Shown: positions 1 to 11,037 of the stretch, in pieces | How positions within the stretch are numbered: position 1 is the first letter of the stretch | Layout: each line of letters opens with the position of its first letter | Assembly (NCBI GenBank): GCA_030685235.1 | Contig: MU839084.1 | Span: 124,001-188,000 of the forward strand | From: Copromyces sp. CBS 386.78 | Taxonomy: Eukaryota; Ascomycota; Sordariomycetes; Sordariales; Sordariaceae | Reading direction: 5' to 3' | Length of the DNA: 64,000 nucleotides | Made by a program: the position numbers and the translations under genes | The notes under the pieces: model-generated | The model's input: the letters and a program-made list of their open reading frames with translations, nothing else | What the model was told of the DNA's origin: nothing | Databases searched by the model: none

Positions 1-1854
1 TTATATAATCCGTAGATAATTTAAGTAAAAAAGAAGATAGAATTATTATTATAGCTATTTAAATTTGAATTTTTAAATTAAACTACTTTTAAATCTATTA
101 AATTATTTACTTCCTCCTCTATTATTACTATAAATAATAATTTCTCTAAGCGATTTAATAGAGAGGTAGCGTATTTCCTACGCTGTATTCTATAAATTAA
201 GTAGGAGTTAGAGCGGGGGGTATAACGGGAGCGGCGGGTTTATTGGTAGTAATGGCGTTAATACAAACGTTATTATTATTATTATTATTATAGTTAGTCT
301 AACTTATAGTAGGTCTATTATAATTATTATTACTGCCTTTACTATAATAGTTATAGCGGTCGCACTCCTTTTACTCCTTAAAGATACCGATATTAATATT
401 ATTATAGTATTTATAAGCGTAATAATTAAGGTTAATATAACGCTTATAAAGACCGTTCTATATATAGTAATCGATAATTACCTTATTAATTATATAAGAT
501 AATTAGACGTTAACGGCCTTTATAGCCTTAAAATCTATAGTAATATTATTTTAATTAATAGTATATTTGGGGGTAATAGTATTATTAGTATTAATAGTAC
601 CGTTTTTAAAATAAATATTAGTCTTATTATGCTAATTGCGCTCTTTTAAATTAGTAGCGAATTTATAATAAAGGGTAAACTATCCGTTAAAATCGTTATA
701 AGTTAGGGTATTTTACTAGTAAATAATAATATCGTAAATCTCGTTCGTAACCTTTATTTTTAGGTAATAGGTCTTTATAGCCTCGTTGAAGTTGTATTTA
801 TTAACGATAGTAATAAACTTATTTTCGAAATCGAGCTATTTCGTGCTTTTAGTTATTTTTAATAATTCGAAATCGCGATATATTTAGAAGGTAAGGTTTA
901 TATAATTGTATTTAATACCGAAATAAGTAAGGAGGGCCTTTACGCTTTCCTACTTTTATTTAGTCGGGTTTTCTTCTTTAATAATAAGTATTATATAGGG
1001 CAATAAAATTCTAAAGGTGTTGCCTCCAAGGTATAAAAGGATTTATATAAATTTATAACGCTTATTTTAATTGAATTACTAAGTATTTTAGAATTAGTAT
1101 AGTTAAATTTTATTACGCTAATCCTAGAAAGCTTCGGTATATTTAATAATAAAAGTATCTTTACTAATATAAACGGCAGGGTCTTTATTTGTACGGGTTT
1201 TCGGGGTAATTATAGTAGTTTCGTCGTTAGAATTAAGGGCGGGGATAAAAGCGGGCGGAGTGATTTTATTGTGAACGGCTTTTTTAAGTGCCCTAATTTA
1301 AGTCTTAGTAATTATTTTAAATTTAATATTAGTTTCGTTAATTATAATAAGATTATTATAGAACTATTAAGCCTCCTATTAAAAGTTGGCGAATTTTTAT
1401 TAAAGGTTAGTAAAAATATTTTCTTAATTAGTAATTTACTAGTAAGCGGCTTCGAAAGAATCTTAAGCAGCGCTAACGAATATATTAATTTAAATTAAGT
1501 CCGTATAAATTAATTAAGTAAGAATAATAATAATGTAGGAAAAAGTAGTATATTAAATAAATTTAAAAGCGGTATTAAAGACTTTTTCCGCGATTAAATT
1601 ACTTAAATATTAGAAAGCGGTACTATTAAAGGTTTTTGTAACGTTTTCGAAGAATTATTTATATTTAAAGCCGATAATAGCATTAATTGTAAAGATAGCG
1701 ACGTCGAAATTAATAATAGGGGTTGCTATTTAAATAATTATAATTAATGCTTACTATTTTGTAATGTAAGTACTTACTACCTTATAGCGTAAATAGTATC
1801 CGTTAATTACTTTATAGTAATAAAAAAGAGGTCTATTATAATATAATGAGAAAA

Positions 1855-1901
1855 GTATATTGTAGTACGATGAAAGAGAGGTATATCGTAGTACGATGAA
1901 A
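1855..1901. repeat. Two near-identical 21-bp direct repeats
   Basis: The motif GTATATTGTAGTACGATGAAA at 1855-1875 recurs at 1881-1901 with one T-to-C difference, separated by 5 bp. Both copies contain TG and are less mutated than their surroundings. They may be part of the LTR or leader of the left-edge element; no function is visible. Confidence 0.5.
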
Positions 1902-2085
1902 TTGCAAGTTCGTTAGAAATATTTACGACGGCGGCGATAAATTTATTTTAAAATATACGTGCGTAGTATAATAATAAGGTACAATTAATTATTACAGGGT
2001 AGAATACTATTAGGGGTAAGGTTAGATAAACGTAATTATACGAAGAAGGAAAGTAAGAAGAGGGAGGAATATAATTTAAATATAG

Positions 2086-2230
2086 GGCAGGCTATACCGT
2101 GCCTAGGATCCAGACTGAGGCCCACTAGTACGTACGTATATGCGGTCCTATTGGCCAATAGCCAATGGACTCGACCATGCAGTGCCCAGTGCTATGTGCT
2201 ATTATAGGTAATCCTGTGATATCTAATACC
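2086..2230. repeat. Low-RIP island, possible LTR end
   Basis: About 145 bp keep many CA and TG dinucleotides and a normal base composition (for example ATGCAGTGCCCAGTGC), inside sequence that has almost none. It lies where the left-edge LTR element meets the copia relic. In this window element ends are spared by RIP, so I infer that this is the outer end of that element's LTR. The matching LTR would be outside the window. Confidence 0.35.
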
Positions 2231-2239
2231 TCTTCTTAC

Positions 2240-3424
2240 TCTTAAATAAGTATAAATTCGATCGGATTAATTAAAAATAAGTTAATAACGTCGATAATAA
2301 TTAATATAAATTCGACCACAGGACCCTCGTCTTCGTTATCTTCGTCTTCCGCCTACCTAATAGGAAGAAGTTTAAAAACGTTAATATTTAATTAATAAAA
2401 ATTATTTAATTATATAGCTAATTCTTTGAAGGATATATTAAAGGTATTATAAAGGGTTTAAATATTATTTATAAAGACTTCGTCTTTATTAAATACAATA
2501 TTTTATATAGTAACTACCCTATTAATATATAAATTCTAAATACGGTAGATATTAATTAATTAATAGCCTACTAAATATTTAACCCAAGCGCGTTATTTTA
2601 ATTTCCAAATCCTCTTTTAACTATATAGTATATCGATTGTAAGCGCGAAAACCTTATACCTGTATACCTTTAAATAAATTAGCTTAAATATTACCTATTA
2701 TTACCCGCCGTTTTAATTTATTATATATACCGTCAAATATTCTTCTAGGGATTTCCAATTGAATTCCCTTCATAAAGTCCTATTTATAAAATAGGCTACC
2801 GCTATTATAATCTCTCTCTAAAAATTTTAAGGTAAATAAGCACCGTCTATTATTGCTACCGCCTTCTCCTTAATCGCACCCCCCGAACGTTCGGCGCCAC
2901 CGTTCTAAACTTATAAATAAAGAGCTGAAGGCTCGATAATCGTTCTTCTTTAAAAAAGGAAAGTAATAATACGGGGTTTCGTTATTATAATCTTATTATC
3001 GCACTCGACTACCTTTACCTTAATTTAATAATATAATTACAAATTATTAAATAATAATATAATACGGTAATAATTAAATTTGTTAACCGGTTAAATAGGT
3101 AATAAAGTTATACGTACCCGGACTAATAATCTATAACGACTATTAAGTTAAAGATAATTGCTCCGCTAACCTTTATAATTAAATAAATAAAGAAATTAAT
3201 TATAAATTTTATTTTTAAGCCTTCTAGCGCATTATAGACTTCCTTTTATATTTAGCACTTTAATTTAATTACCGTATAAGAATTGTAATAAATTAAGTCT
3301 AAACCCTTTAAACGGACTCTATATTCCTAATTAATTAATTAAATTAATATTTTTAAATTAAAGTAATTAAACCGAAGATATTAGTGCAAAATATCGCCCT
3401 CTTAAGGTTTTTTAACGGTCTTAC
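2240..3424 (-). pseudogene. Ty1/copia integrase relic (segment left of the gypsy insertion)
   Basis: Reading the minus strand from 3424 downward gives a RIPed Ty1/copia integrase. Near 3.3-3.25 kb there is a zinc-binding-like stretch in which histidines and cysteines read mostly as Tyr. At about 3020-2700 comes the core, with KVVECDN, then GGAERSGG (near 2900) and AVAYFINRTL. These match the copia hallmark of ERS-G followed by an LP..W.E...A.YL.NR block. A frameshift separates the two halves. The same coding direction resumes on the other side of the 7.5-kb gypsy element. Below about 2240 the frame is lost and another element begins; the reverse transcriptase part is not in the window. Confidence 0.7.
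3420..3424. other. Target-site duplication CTTAC, left copy
   Basis: The five bases CTTAC directly precede the left LTR of the gypsy element and recur directly after the right LTR at 10925-10929. A 5-bp duplication is typical for Ty3/gypsy integration and fixes the element ends. Confidence 0.85.
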
Positions 3425-3657
3425 TGTCATGGGGCTGATGCCCGTGGCTAATATGCCTGGCAATCGCCAGGCGAACTGCCGTGCCGGCAACCCTACTGTA
3501 CCAGCAAACCCCTTTAGCCTGTACACCGTACGTCCCTTAAAAAGGATAGCTGGCCAGCTCGCCTACCCTATAGGCTCCCTTCCCTTCTTTCTTTCCTCGT
3601 AGAACCTTATCGATTATTTAAGCCAATACTTATACTAATTATATTACACCCCTTATA
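3425..3657 (+). repeat. 5' LTR of gypsy element 1
   Basis: The 233-bp repeat begins TGTCATGGGGC and ends CCCCTTATA, the RIPed form of CCCCTTACA. It aligns over its whole length with 10692-10924. The outer (left) half keeps many TG and CA steps; the inner right part from about 3610 has lost most of them. Confidence 0.92.
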
Positions 3658-3899
3658 TTAAATTCTACTTTATACCTATATAAACAGATAATAAATTCAA
3701 TAGCGGACATTAGCAAATTCGAAACGGAGCTAATAATATCGAGCGTAATATTTATAATATTTATTAATACTATAATTAGATTTAGCGAAATAGATTTCGA
3801 CAATATCGAATAATAATTTTATAACCCCTAAGGCGGCGAATAATAATTAGTAAAAAATATTATTACGAACAATAGCCTTATAAAAAACTTTATTAAAAT

Positions 3900-5200
3900 A
3901 CTTAACGGGAATATTACCCTATATAATTATATTAAGTCCCTTTTCTTTAATACTAATCCTAACCTAATCCTTATTCCGCGTTTAAATTTCAATCCCGCGG
4001 ACCTAATTCCTACTAGCAGAGCCGCAGTAAATACTTTAACTACTACTACTAGAAACCCTACTAATTTAAACAGCGACGGTCCTAATACTTCTACCTATAG
4101 AAAAAAACCCTTCGAATTCCCTAAATAGAATAATTAACCCTATACCTTCTAATTCTATTTTAACCAATTTATTTAAATATATAATACTAATATTAAAGTA
4201 GGCCTCTATACTAATCGTAATACCGCTTAGTCCGAAATCCTTAATACCCTCCTTAACGATAAATAATTACTACTAAAAAGTTTTTAGACCGGTAAAACAA
4301 TCCGCGGAAAAGAAGATTTAATTAATCTACTTAATTAAATTTAAATCATTTTTAACTCCTATTAAAACCGGGATACCACTCTCAATAAATTAGTTCGTAT
4401 ACACTAGAAAAATAGAAAACCTTTCACTACCTTCTTAATTACCTTTAATAATAAAATATTAAAGGCGGGTAATTATAATTAAGAAAGCCCTACTAAACTA
4501 ATTTACTTTAACTATACCTCCAACTGGAAATTTTATAATAAATTCTTTATAATAAATCTTTTAAAAAATTACTACGCCTACGTAACTAAAATATAATATT
4601 TTACAATTAAATATAAATAGACCTTTAAATTTAAAGAGGACTACTATAAATACTTCCGCTTTTAAAAAAAACGCTCCTAGGGCAACAATATTTACCTTCC
4701 TACCTCTAACGTTAATACCTAATAATTTAATACTTCCCGTTAATAAATATAATCTTCCTCTTTCTCTATTAATAATTATCCTTTTAATTACAATAATAAT
4801 ACTATTATAAGATCTATTCGAATCGGCATATTTAATAGAAGTCGTAATAATTAAAGGCGAAACAATTTAAATTCGGCTATTTCCTTTAAACGTACTAAGT
4901 AAGTTTCTAATAAAAAGCGCTAAAAGTATAAAGATAATAACCTATATTTCTATTATAGAACTTCTAATTATTAAATAAATAATTACCTTTACTTACCCGC
5001 AATCCTTCCTAATAATAATAATAGCGGGGTTCGTATTTAAATAATTCTTACCGAAGTCCTTTTACTTTTAAAAAACGACGACGAATAAAATTCCACTTCC
5101 AAATAAGGAAAAAAATAATTCCGGAACAAAATCGGACCCCAGAGCTTAAAAATATATTAAATAAAATAAAAAAATTCAAATTAAATTCGTAATTAAAAAT
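3900..5200 (+). pseudogene. RIPed gag of gypsy element 1
   Basis: A gag-like reading frame ends in a zinc knuckle at 4945-4986. There the C-x2-C-x4-H-x4-C spacing is exact, but every ligand is a tyrosine codon (TAT or TAC). This is what CpA/TpG-directed RIP does to TGY and CAY codons. Family knowledge: this knuckle binds RNA during retrotransposon packaging. The frame boundaries are approximate because of the many TAA/TAG stops. Confidence 0.65.
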
Positions 5201-8200
5201 AAAACCTATATTAATTCCACTTATTTTAACGACTGTAATTTATTCTATGCCTTTATTAATAAAGGTTATTAATACTATATTATAATTAGTAAGAAAATTA
5301 TTAAAAATCTTCGAATTCTAATTGTTCCTATTAAATTTCATTATATTAAGGGAGCTTCCGCAATTATAAAAGGAACTACTATCTAAAGTCTTATATACTT
5401 CCTAACGGAAATTAATAATTATATTTACCCTATTTGTACTTATATTATTCTACTATTAAAATTCCCAATTATTTTAAGAAAACCGTAATTAAAGGCTATA
5501 CGTACTTATTCCGTTCTTTATAAAAAGCGGATATATATAAGGATTATAAATTATTAAATCCCGTACATCGGTAAAAAGTAGGTCCTGGATACGGAATTTA
5601 TAAAGGATATTAAGTCCGCTATCTATATAATAGTAACTATTTTTATAAGTTATATTCAAAAGATTAGAAAAGAATTCGGGAATAAAGTAATAGAAGAGGC
5701 CATTTATATTATAAATTTAAAAGACGTTAAGAAGGCCTTACGGCTAAAGATAGTTTATATTAAAGATTAATTCCGGAAAATAATCCTAAAGAAATATTAT
5801 AACTTCTTACTTCTTTAAATAAAGTAAGAGGCTAATAAATGTAACCCCTACCGTCCTAAAATCGACTACAAAATTAAAATTAAAAAAAATAAGGACGGTA
5901 AAAAATTACTAATCCTTTTTAGTCCGCTTTACAATATAATTTATAAAAAAATTTTAATTTTAAAAAAAATATTTAAAAATCTTTTAAATAAAGGTTTTAT
6001 CTATATTAATAATTTGGAAACTGGAACCCTAATACTTTTCGTATAAAAACCGGGCAGCGGACTCCGCTTCTACTTTAATTATTATACCTTAAACGCTATT
6101 ATATAAATAAATTATTACCTTTTACCGCTTATTAGCAAAATGTTCCGTATTTTAAAGGGAATTAAATAATATATAAAGGTCGATATTATATAAGCTTTTT
6201 ATAAAATTCGGATAATTATAGGAGAAGAATAGAAAATAGTATTTCGGATATAATATAAATTATTCGAATAATTAATTATACTTTTCGGGCTAATTAGTAT
6301 ACTAATAACGTTTTAATAATATATTAATTATATCCTTTATAAATATTTTAATAAATTTTATACGGCTTATATAAATAACGTCCTTATTTATATTTTAAAT
6401 ATTAAAGAAGATTACGAAATTAAAGTCCGCTTAATATTAAAGAAGTTTTTTAACGTAAGCCTCTATTTAAACCCGGATAAATATAAATTTATAATTAAAA
6501 AAATAAAGTATTTCGATTTTATTGTTTACGCGGGCGTTAACGTATAAGCCGACTTTAAAAAGGTTAAAGCCATTCTCGAATAATTTTTATTTAATTCTTA
6601 GAAAAGTATTCGTAATTTCCTTAAATTTATTAATTATTATAAAATATTTATATTATAATTTTCGAAGGTAATAACCCTATTAATAACGTTTATTAATAAA
6701 AGGGTAGCCTTCGAATAAATTAAAAAATATAAGAATACCTTCTAATTATTTAAATTACTATTTACGAAGGCCCTAATCCTTATAGAATTTAACCCTAATA
6801 AAAAAATATTCTTAAAGACTGATTATAGTAATTTCGTATTAAATGGAATTATTTCGTAAAAAGTTAATAAATTTAGAAAACGGGCGGTTATTAATTACCA
6901 CTCGCGGAAGTTAAATCCTATAGAACGGAACTATCTTATCTATAATAAAGAAATATTTATAATTATTAACTATTTAGAATAGTAATCGGCTGAACTACGT
7001 AATTATAAATCTTTTATTATTTTAATTAACTATTAAAATTTAAAATACTTTAGAAAAATATAGCGGCTCTTTAAATAGCAAATTCGCTAAATCAAATATC
7101 TATTATAATTTAACTTCGGCATCGAATATTGGCTAAGTAAGGAAGGGGTAGTCCCCGACGTTTTATCCTGGCGGGAGTAGGATATACCTATTAAATAAAA
7201 TTATAAAGCCTGCGACTTATAAATAATACCGGATTCTATTTTCGAATTTTATAATCCGTTCCGTATTTCCGCTTCCTAGGTCGTTTATACTGGGAAAGAA
7301 GGTATAAAAATATTTAAAAATCCGGATTTATAATAGTTCTAAAATTAAACGGCCCTTAAAAACTCCTTATACTAATAAATTAAAGCGGTAATTTAAAATA
7401 ACAAACGGTACTTTAATTTATCCCTAAAATTAAAAATATAAATCGCTAACTATAATATTAATTTTTATAGTCGGCTCCGCTACTAAAGCCGTCTTTAAGT
7501 CCTTAAAACGCCCGTTTATACCGAATCCGACTCTATTAACCTTTCGGACTAATTCTAATAATTTAATACCCTCTATATAATTCTTATTTAAATTATTTAC
7601 AATTCTTATATTTTTAATTACTTAAGAAGAGAAAGTACTATAGTAGCGCTTATTCGATATTTCTATTAGCCGTTCCTAAAGGCTTATATTCGGTAGTTCC
7701 TTTATAATTATTATACTTATAATTCTATAAAGGTTTAGAGAAAGTAAAAACGAGGTTTCTTATAATTGCTACCAATCCTAAAATAATTTAATAGGGAAAT
7801 TTAAATAGATTTTATTACGGACTTCCTAAATTCGAATAGTAATACCTACTTTTAAATTATTAAAGACCGGTTCAATAAAAATATTATCCTCGAACCTATA
7901 CTTTTTATAAAGGCCAAATTCTATACCGAACGGTTTTTCTAATATTTCGTTAAATATTATAATATCCTTAGATTTATCGTTAGTAATCGGGGTTCTAATT
8001 AAACTAGCCGTTTTTAAGTAAAATTCTACGAATTATTTAATATTAAGCGCCTTTTAAATATAGTTTGTCACTTATAAATTAATAGTAGCCTAGAATATAT
8101 AAATTAAGAAATATATACTTATTTTTAAACGGTCGTTAATTATATTTAAAATAATTAGGATAAATAGTATTTAATAGCCTAATTAATTATTAATAACCGT

Positions 8201-8800
8201 ATTAATACCTTAATTAATATAAGCCTATTCTTTACTATTTATAGATTTAATATAAAATTCCTAATTTCCGTTATTAAAAAGCCTACGAACGGACCTCCGC
8301 TCTTTTCTTCTAAAAAGCGAATTTATTAATTTATTTGAAAATTATAATAAATTATAGACCTATATTAAATTACTATAGTAGCGACCGCTTAATAATAAGA
8401 GAAATTCGCTAATTAATATTATTAATTAGCTGAATGCTTCTAAATTAGGGATAAAATCTAGTTCAATTTTAAAAATTATAGTACCGATCGTCCTAAGAAG
8501 AAATTAAATTAATTATATATAAAATATATAATTTCGAAAATTCTTTTTCCGTACGTTATAGAATTCTCTAACCTCCCGTAAATTATTTATAACGTCTTTT
8601 ATATAAATCTTCTACGGCGGGCAACTTAAAATCCGCTACTAAAGTAAAAATTCACTAATAATTAACCGCTAACTATAAAAGTAAAAAGAAAATTCGAATA
8701 ATAAATAAAAGAAATCTTTTATATATTTATTAACCGTAGGAGAAAGAGATCCGTCCATAAAGTTTTAATTAAATAAAAAGGGTATTATAATTCTATTTAA
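5200..8800 (+). pseudogene. RIPed pol of gypsy element 1 (RT, RNase H, integrase)
   Basis: The reverse transcriptase is clear at 6290-6540. FGLISILITF is followed by AYINNVLIYI, the degraded YxDD box, and then by LYLNPDKYKF. RNase H follows at about 6810-7190 (TDYSNFVLNG, then NPIERNY.IYNKE, ending GIEYWLSKEGVVPDVLS). The integrase core lies at 7790-8030 (DRFNKN and later VSNRGSN, the degraded SDRGSQF block). All catalytic Asp codons that follow a C or precede an altered G now read Asn. The domain order is gypsy-type. Nothing here could be active. Confidence 0.85.
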
Positions 8801-9139
8801 GAGCCTTTAATAGAATTTAAAGAAATAAAGGCATTTAATAAATTCGAAAGTAAATATAGAATAGCGGATACTAATAATGGACTAGTTAACTAATATGTTA
8901 AAAACTTTCCCCTAAGGGATTTTACGAATAGAGTAAAATTAATTAATTATAAAATTATAAAACGAAACGACGAAGGGGAATAATTAATAAATAGTACTAA
9001 AAAAAATTCAAAATTAATTAAAGCGAAGCCCCGAATATACTAAATATCCTTTATTATTTTATTATTTAATAAATCCTCGATATTTTAATTAATATTAATT
9101 TCTATCTTCCTTCCTCTAATTAAATTTATATCGGTAATA

Positions 9140-10260
9140 GTATATAAGTTATATAAGGTAAGGCGAATATTTTCGGCGTGGGGTAAAGAGAATAAGGATA
9201 GTAAAGGACGGATTTTATTAAACGGGTAAACGTTAAGGGGTAAATAAGTAGTATCCTACTACGAAAGTATATTAAGGCTCGAAATCTTTTTAAATTATTT
9301 AGTAGCGGTACTATTATAAATATATACCCGGCGCTTAAGAACGGTAGAAGACTTAGTAATATTCTTAATAGTAGTAGTAAAAATAGTAAGAAAAGTAATA
9401 GCGGAGGTAAGGGAAGCGGTAGTAAGGGCGGCGGGAATAATAATAGCGGGGGTAGAGGAGGAAGTAACGGTAGTTCTCTCTTCGTATTCTTTTTAATTAT
9501 TATAAACGACTACTACATTATTAAAATTATATTAGATAGTAGTATTAATAACCTATTTAATAAACCCTATATATTCTTTAAGGGTTGCTACCTTCCCTTT
9601 AAATTTAGCGAATTCGGTTACCTAATCTTTAAAGACTTAGACTTTAGCAACTAAGGAAAATAACGGACTTTCGAATCTAATAAAGGAAGACCGCTAGCAG
9701 GCTATAATAAATTTAAAATTAACCCGAGCCTAAAAATTATTAGTAGAATAATAAATATAAAAACGGATTAAGTAAGAAGAAAAAACTTATATAAGAATAC
9801 TAATATCTTTAGCTTCCTTTATAGCTATTAAATAATTAAGCGTTTTAAAAATAGCGATAAATAATTCGTATTTAAAACCCGGAACGTATTTAACTATATA
9901 TTAAATAATAAAGAATTTCTAAGCCTATTTTAATATCGGTTTATAAAATTTTTTAATATATTAATATATTAAATACGTAATAGCCGTACTATTAGCGGCG
10001 GAAGTAATATAATTATACTTATTAATTAAATAGTATACGTACTAATTTAAAAGCGGGGTAACGGCGGCGGTAATAGTAGTAGTAATAATAGTTTTAATAA
10101 TAATCTCTCTACTAATTTTAATAATAATAATATTCGGGCGGGCTTAAATTAGTTTAAAGACGGCGTAGCGGCGGGGCGCGGGCGAAGGAGTAGGCGGAAT
10201 AGGAAATAATAAAAATAATTATAATTATTATTATATACGCCGAAACTATTAGAATTCTAA
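9140..10260 (-). pseudogene. Antisense ORF downstream of pol in gypsy element 1
   Basis: Between the end of pol and the 3' LTR the minus strand holds a long protein-like frame read from about 10,260 down to about 9,140. It begins with Pro-, Ala- and Arg-rich sequence. A helical, coiled-coil-like stretch follows (VTEFAKFKGKVATLKEYIGF near 9.6 kb). Next is a long Ser/Thr/Ala-rich segment with KRR, and the frame ends with PLLSLFSLPHA. Interruptions are TAA or TAG at places where CAA or CAG would restore Gln. I do not recognise the product. It lies within the element boundaries, so it is probably an accessory gene of the retrotransposon. A separate insertion is not excluded. Confidence 0.5.
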
Positions 10261-10670
10261 GAAGTCCTATATTATATTAAGGGTAGGGGTAAAGTTAAAT
10301 ATTTTAATAATTATAATAAATTAAATTAGGAAGTTAGCGGATAAATAATATAAAAGTGGGGTAAAAATAACGAACGGTATAATAATAATTAAGGGCGGTA
10401 ATAAACGAAGGAGTATAATAGTAAATAAACGGGAAGAATAACGGAAAGGGGTAATAATTGTAATAATTATACTAAAAAATTGAGCGATGGGGGGGGGGGA
10501 TACTTACAACGTAATATAATAATAGTTAGAGGAGGAAAGAAGAGAAGGAAGGAGAGAGGGAGAGAGATTTTATAATTAAAATAAATAGGCGCGTGCTACT
10601 AGAAGGGGTTTATCGTCTAATATTTAGGATATACGTAATAGGTTACGCTTATATATCTAATTATTTAATT

Positions 10671-10687
10671 AAAGAAGAAGGGGGGGG
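10671..10687 (+). other. Polypurine tract of gypsy element 1
   Basis: AAAGAAGAAGGGGGGGG lies four bases before the 3' LTR. This is the expected plus-strand primer position of an LTR retrotransposon. Confidence 0.75.
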
Positions 10688-10691
10688 CTAA

Positions 10692-10924
10692 TATTATAGG
10701 GCTAATACCTGTAGCTAATATACCTAGCAATCGCCAGGCGAACTACCGTACCGGTAACCCTGCCGTGCCGGTAAACCCTCTTGGCCCGTGCACCGCACAT
10801 CCCTTAAAAAGGACAGCTGGCCAGCTCGCCTGCCCTATAGGCTCCCTTCCCTTCTTTCTTTCCTCGTAGAACCTTATCGATCGTTTAGGCCAGCACCTGT
10901 GCCAACTGTGCTGCACCCCTTACA
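10692..10924 (+). repeat. 3' LTR of gypsy element 1
   Basis: This 233-bp copy matches 3425-3657. Its inner start is RIPed (TATTATAGGGC in place of TGTCATGGGGC), but its outer half is almost intact (GCACCTGTGCCAACTGTGC near 10891-10911) and it ends CCCCTTACA. Confidence 0.92.
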
Positions 10925-10929
10925 CTTAC
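10925..10929. other. Target-site duplication CTTAC, right copy
   Basis: CTTAC follows the 3' LTR directly and equals the five bases before the 5' LTR. Confidence 0.85.
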
Positions 10930-11029
10930 TAGTAAATTAGTAAAATCGTACGTAAAAAGAAGATTAATTAGTATGTATTTCGAAAAAAAAATATTCTAAT
11001 ACAAATTATTTAAATTTTAAAGAGAGGTT
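10930..11029 (-). pseudogene. Ty1/copia relic between the gypsy element and the MITE
   Basis: About 100 bp of copia coding sequence (minus strand) lie between two insertions. If the MITE with one 8-bp duplication and the gypsy element with one CTTAC are removed, the frame read at 11.5-11.9 kb continues through this piece into the integrase at 3.42 kb without a shift. Interruptions are TAA codons. Confidence 0.65.
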
Positions 11030-11037
11030 ATAAATAA

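Larger units (their letters stand above)
1..2230 (-). mobile_element. RIP-degraded LTR-retroelement with gag relic, left-truncated
   Basis: On the minus strand, from about 1270 down to about 480, one reading frame stays protein-like. It resembles an LTR-retroelement capsid (Retrotrans_gag type), with a stretch that begins GGNTFRILLP and continues through DFENKFITIVNKYNFNEA. In-frame stops are TAA or TAG, as expected when CAA, CAG or TGG are hit by RIP. Downstream (toward position 1) the frame becomes Asn- and Tyr-rich and runs off the window, so pol should lie outside. The higher-coordinate part (about 1500-2230) carries no frame I can follow and probably holds the leader and 5' LTR. The superfamily is not decided; a gypsy-type gag is most likely. 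The element appears to interrupt the copia integrase relic that starts just to its right. Confidence 0.5.
3425..10924 (+). mobile_element. Full-length RIPed Ty3/gypsy LTR retrotransposon (element 1)
   Basis: This 7,500-bp element is bounded by two 233-bp direct LTRs and a perfect 5-bp target duplication (CTTAC). Order on the plus strand: 5' LTR, gag with zinc knuckle, then pol with reverse transcriptase, RNase H, integrase, and a 1.6-kb region that carries an antisense ORF. A polypurine tract ends at 10687, immediately before the 3' LTR. The order RT-RNaseH-integrase places it in Ty3/gypsy. The interior is saturated with RIP (positions 6361-6480 have no CA and no TG but six CG), so it is dead. 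It sits inside a copia integrase gene in the opposite orientation. Confidence 0.9.

Noticed and set aside
1271..1498. Open reading frame of 75 codons on the plus strand
   Set aside because: It lies opposite a gag relic in RIPed DNA; no family resemblance and composition explained by AT bias.
3384..3602. 72-codon ORF over the left LTR
   Set aside because: The frame is open only because the LTR is less RIPed; the LTR is a non-coding repeat with a second copy at 10692.
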